In this document: positions 6,138-8,340 of the stretch, piece after piece
Layout: each line of letters starts with the position of its first letter
Numbering within the stretch: position 1 is the first letter of the stretch
DNA from: Lentzea aerocolonigenes
Lineage (GTDB): Bacteria; Actinomycetota; Actinomycetes; Mycobacteriales; Pseudonocardiaceae
Reading direction: 5' to 3'
Assembly: GCF_000955955.1 (NCBI RefSeq)
Contig: NZ_JYJG01000081.1
Span: forward strand, 1 to 8,340
Length of the DNA: 8,340 nt
The notes under the pieces: model-generated
Seen by the model: only the letters and a program-made list of their open reading frames with translations
Databases searched by the model: none
What the model was told of the DNA's origin: nothing
Made by a program: the position numbers and the translations under genes

Positions 6138-6979
6138 ACGCGGTCACTCGGGTTCGGGAAGGGGTAGCCGCCTTCGGGCGGCTGCCCGCCGCCCCGGCAG
6201 CACAGCAGCTCGCCGCCGATGCGGCGGAGGCTGCGGAACTGAGGACCTACGCGACGCATCCGGACGTGGTCGCGCTTCGCGTCGAGCGGGTCCGGGCTGA
6301 GGTCGACCGGCTGTGCTGGGCGGGGATCGTGCTTGGTCTCGGCTTCACGATGACGAACGTGCAGAGCTTCGCGGCAGCGGGCACGCCGGCATGGTCGTTG
6401 CCGTGGCTTGCCGCGTGGCTGCTCGATCCCACGGTGTCACTGGTGCTGCTGGCGATCCTGCGGGCGGAGCAGGTGACCGCGCGGTACCGAGTGCGTACGG
6501 GTTCGTGGACTCGTCGGGCGAAGTGGTTCACGCTCGCGGCTACGTACGTCATGAACACGTGGCACTCGTGGGCAGCGGGTTCGGTGTCCGGGGTGGTGCT
6601 GCACTCCGTTCCGCCGCTCGTCGTGTTCGTCGCGGCGGAGGCTGTCACGGACCTGCGGGACAAGCTCACGGAGGCCGTGACCGCAGCGTTCACGGAGGCG
6701 GAGCAGCGGACAGCACCGGTCACCGCGGCCAAGCCTTCAGCGGTAGTTGCAGTAGAGCCTGTGCACGCAAAGGTGAAGCGGCCCAACAGGAACACGTCCG
6801 CGCGCGTGTCCTCTGCGGACTACCTAGCCAAGGCTCGCGAAGCGTGGACACCTGAAGTCGTCGTGAGCCCCGCGTGGGTTCGTGAGGTCAGCGGTTGCTC
6901 GCGTGGCCTCTCATCACGCCTGGCCGCGGCCCTCGTGGCGGAGGTCTCCGAAGGTGGCGACGGCCATGAGCACGGATGA
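6134..6979 (+). CDS. DUF2637-like membrane protein with C-terminal HTH-like segment; probable spread protein
   Basis: The 281-residue product starts at ATG 6134, overlapping the previous stop as ATGA, with AAGGG nine bases upstream; the open frame continues further 5' but that part is antisense or out-of-frame reading of the preceding gene. Residues 1-60 are a helical, charged lead. Hydrophobic segments lie at about 61-77 (CWAGIVLGLGFTMTNV), 90-109 (PWLAAWLLDPTVSLVLLAIL), 130-147 and 150-170. This pattern, with WAGIVLGL and LDPTVSLVLLAILRAEQ, resembles the DUF2637 proteins common in actinomycete conjugative elements. A basic linker (AKVKRPNRN) leads to residues 245-270 (SPAWVREVSGCSRGLSSRL), which read as a helix-turn-helix. 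Inference: it anchors DNA or the translocase at the membrane and acts in intermycelial spread with the FtsK-like protein encoded next, whose gene overlaps by 14 bases. Confidence 0.8.
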   Translation: MNAVTRVREGVAAFGRLPAAPAAQQLAADAAEAAELRTYATHPDVVALRVERVRAEVDRLCWAGIVLGLGFTMTNVQSFAAAGTPAWSLPWLAAWLLDPTVSLVLLAILRAEQVTARYRVRTGSWTRRAKWFTLAATYVMNTWHSWAAGSVSGVVLHSVPPLVVFVAAEAVTDLRDKLTEAVTAAFTEAEQRTAPVTAAKPSAVVAVEPVHAKVKRPNRNTSARVSSADYLAKAREAWTPEVVVSPAWVREVSGCSRGLSSRLAAALVAEVSEGGDGHEHG

Positions 6980-8340
6980 TCGGGAGTTGGTCGTCACGGC
7001 CCCGCACCTGCCGGTGCGTGCGGTGCTCGAAGGCGAGTTCGTGAACGACGGTTCGCCGCCGCGCGTCACCTGGGTGCGCCGGTTCATGAACTGGTGGAAG
7101 CGTTCACCGCGTGTGCCGTTGTGGGCGAAGGATCGTGTTCACGCGGTACAGGCCGCGAAGGATCTCGTCGTGGCTCTGGTGCGTTCACCGTTCCGGCTCC
7201 TCGGGGCTGTCGTCCGCGGTCTGGTGGTCGCCGTCAGGTGGTGGCGGTCATGGGTCACCGTGCGGGACTACCGGGAGGCTGCCGAGCAATCCGAGAAGCT
7301 CGCGGACAAGTTCGGGGACATCCGTGAACTGACGCTCTTCCGGTGGAAGGTCACCGGGGCCGTGGTCGCTGGCGTGGCGATCGTCAGCGCCGTCGCCGAT
7401 CTCGTGTACGGGCACCGGGCGTTGTGGATCGGTGGCGGTGTCATTGCCGTGGCGCTCGCTGTGCTCGGTAGGCGGAAGGACGGCAGTCCGGGGCGTAAGG
7501 CGGTGCTCGCTGGTCCGCGCACGTTGACGTGGACGATGGACCCTCAGGTGCTCGTGGACGCGTTCCGGGACGCGAAGCTGATCGGGAAGGACGAGACGCT
7601 CCGTCTGGTCGAACGGGCGACCAGGCAGGGTGACGGGTGGGCCATCACCGTGGACCTACCGGCCACTCGCAAGGCATCCGACGTCGTGAAGAACCGAGAC
7701 GCCCTGGCCTCTGCGCTCGCGGTCGATGAGGTGCAGCTCATCGTGGAGCGTGTCCGCGGGAACGGCGGTCACGCCGGCCGGGTCGCGATGTGGGTTGCGG
7801 ACGAGGACCCGTACGCGGCGCCTCCGTTGCGGACGCCTCTGCTCGCGGTGCAGAGGTGGGACGCGTGGCGGCCGTTGCCGTTCGGGCGTGACGCTCGTGA
7901 TCGGCGGATCGACCTTCCGTTGGTGTGGACGTCATTGCTCATCGGTGCAATCCCCAGGCAGGGCAAGACGATGGCTGCTCGCCTGGTCGCCGCGGCGCTG
8001 ATCCTGGACCCGCATGTGCGGCTGTACGTCGCTGACTTCAAGGCAGGAAAGGACTGGATTTCAGCGGCGCAGGTGGCGCACCGGTTCATGTCCGGCGACG
8101 ACACCGAACACGTCCTGGCGCTCATTGACTGGCTCGTGGAACTCGTGGGTGAGGTCCAGGGGCGCTACCGGCGGATGCAGGAGTTGGACGACCTCACGTG
8201 TCCGGAGTCGAAGGTCACGCCGGACATGTCACGAGATCGAGCGCTCGACATGCCGATCACGGCCGTGTTCATCGATGAGGTCCAGCTACCTCTGGAAGAC
8301 CGCACACCTGTTGAGGTGCAAGGGAAGAAGCTCACGGCAG
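6966..8340 (+). CDS. FtsK/SpoIIIE-like conjugative DNA translocase (partial, cut by window end)
   Basis: The frame is open from ATG 6966 to the right edge with no stop, giving 458 codons so far. Residues 129-145 and 153-168 are two hydrophobic segments (GAVVAGVAIVSAVADLV and WIGGGVIAVALAVLG) that should anchor the protein. The motor domain follows: Walker A GAIPRQGKT at 327-335, LYVADFKAGKDW at 353-364 (the D-x-K-G-type motif of FtsK translocases), and Walker B ITAVFIDEVQ at 431-440. The remaining C-terminal part with the DNA-recognising winged helix is missing. Proteins of this type (TraSA in pSAM2, TraB in Streptomyces plasmids) pump double-stranded DNA between mycelia. The start overlaps the previous gene by 14 bases, and the ATG at 6976 is in another frame. 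This gene marks the element as FtsK-type conjugative rather than relaxase/type IV. Confidence 0.93.
   Translation, partial: MSTDDRELVVTAPHLPVRAVLEGEFVNDGSPPRVTWVRRFMNWWKRSPRVPLWAKDRVHAVQAAKDLVVALVRSPFRLLGAVVRGLVVAVRWWRSWVTVRDYREAAEQSEKLADKFGDIRELTLFRWKVTGAVVAGVAIVSAVADLVYGHRALWIGGGVIAVALAVLGRRKDGSPGRKAVLAGPRTLTWTMDPQVLVDAFRDAKLIGKDETLRLVERATRQGDGWAITVDLPATRKASDVVKNRDALASALAVDEVQLIVERVRGNGGHAGRVAMWVADEDPYAAPPLRTPLLAVQRWDAWRPLPFGRDARDRRIDLPLVWTSLLIGAIPRQGKTMAARLVAAALILDPHVRLYVADFKAGKDWISAAQVAHRFMSGDDTEHVLALIDWLVELVGEVQGRYRRMQELDDLTCPESKVTPDMSRDRALDMPITAVFIDEVQLPLEDRTPVEVQGKKLTA

Larger units (their letters stand above)
1..8340. mobile_element. Internal part of a putative actinomycete integrative and conjugative element (AICE)
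   Basis: The gene set fits the backbone of actinomycete elements of the pSAM2, pMEA and pSE kind: an XRE/TPR regulator beside a Nudix hydrolase, a small divergent XRE repressor, an excisionase-like HTH protein, membrane proteins and one FtsK/SpoIIIE-like translocase, which in these elements moves double-stranded DNA. The integrase, replication initiator and att sites are not in view, so neither boundary can be placed and the leftmost part could lie outside the element. The low-GC gene at 395-2746 looks like inserted cargo. A stand-alone conjugative plasmid with the same backbone cannot be excluded. Confidence 0.65.

Noticed and set aside
7094..8125. Open frames on both strands inside the translocase gene
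   Set aside because: The translocase frame is open throughout and carries Walker A and B motifs; the others are low-complexity shadows.
1..8340. tRNA gene, attachment site or CRISPR array
   Set aside because: No cloverleaf-like segment, tRNA 3' end or regularly spaced repeat array was seen on either strand.

Overview
The window looks like part of an integrative, conjugative element (AICE type) of a high-GC actinomycete, plausibly of the Pseudonocardiaceae or Streptomyces group. The evidence is the GC-rich codon usage of the right half (40 of 60 bases are G or C at 7561-7620), the GTG starts, a WhiB-type Fe-S protein, and a single FtsK/SpoIIIE-type DNA translocase at the end of a tightly overlapping operon, with an XRE/TPR regulator and a Nudix hydrolase nearby. 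No integrase, replication initiator, tRNA or attachment site can be seen. They would lie outside the window.

Layout. Bases 1-394 have no convincing gene but are rich in short repeats, including a long inverted repeat (174-272) and a possible hairpin over the ribosome binding site of the next gene. Bases 395-2746 encode a 783-residue protein. It appears to have two N-terminal TIR/nucleoside-deoxyribosyltransferase-like domains joined to a STAND-like P-loop ATPase of the Sll1717 type. This gene is lower in GC than the rest (27 of 60 at 541-600) and reads as a cargo gene, most likely antiphage or anti-element defence. A Nudix hydrolase (2803-3378) follows on the same strand and may correspond to the immunity factor Pif of pSAM2. 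It converges with, and overlaps, a minus-strand XRE/TPR regulator (3343-4518). A second small minus-strand XRE regulator (4665-5039) is divergent from the transfer operon.

The intergenic region 5040-5194 carries an 11-bp perfect inverted repeat and a 10-bp palindrome, good candidates for operators of the small repressor. From 5195 to the right edge runs a plus-strand operon in which every gene overlaps the next: an excisionase-like HTH protein, a WhiB-like protein, a three-helix membrane protein, a DUF2637-like membrane protein with a C-terminal HTH-like segment, and the FtsK-like translocase, cut by the window end.

Working model (inference): the two XRE proteins keep the transfer operon silent, the HTH and WhiB proteins tune it, the membrane proteins help intermycelial spread, and the translocase moves double-stranded DNA to the recipient. 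The Nudix protein and the fused ATPase are the probable immunity and defence functions of the element.
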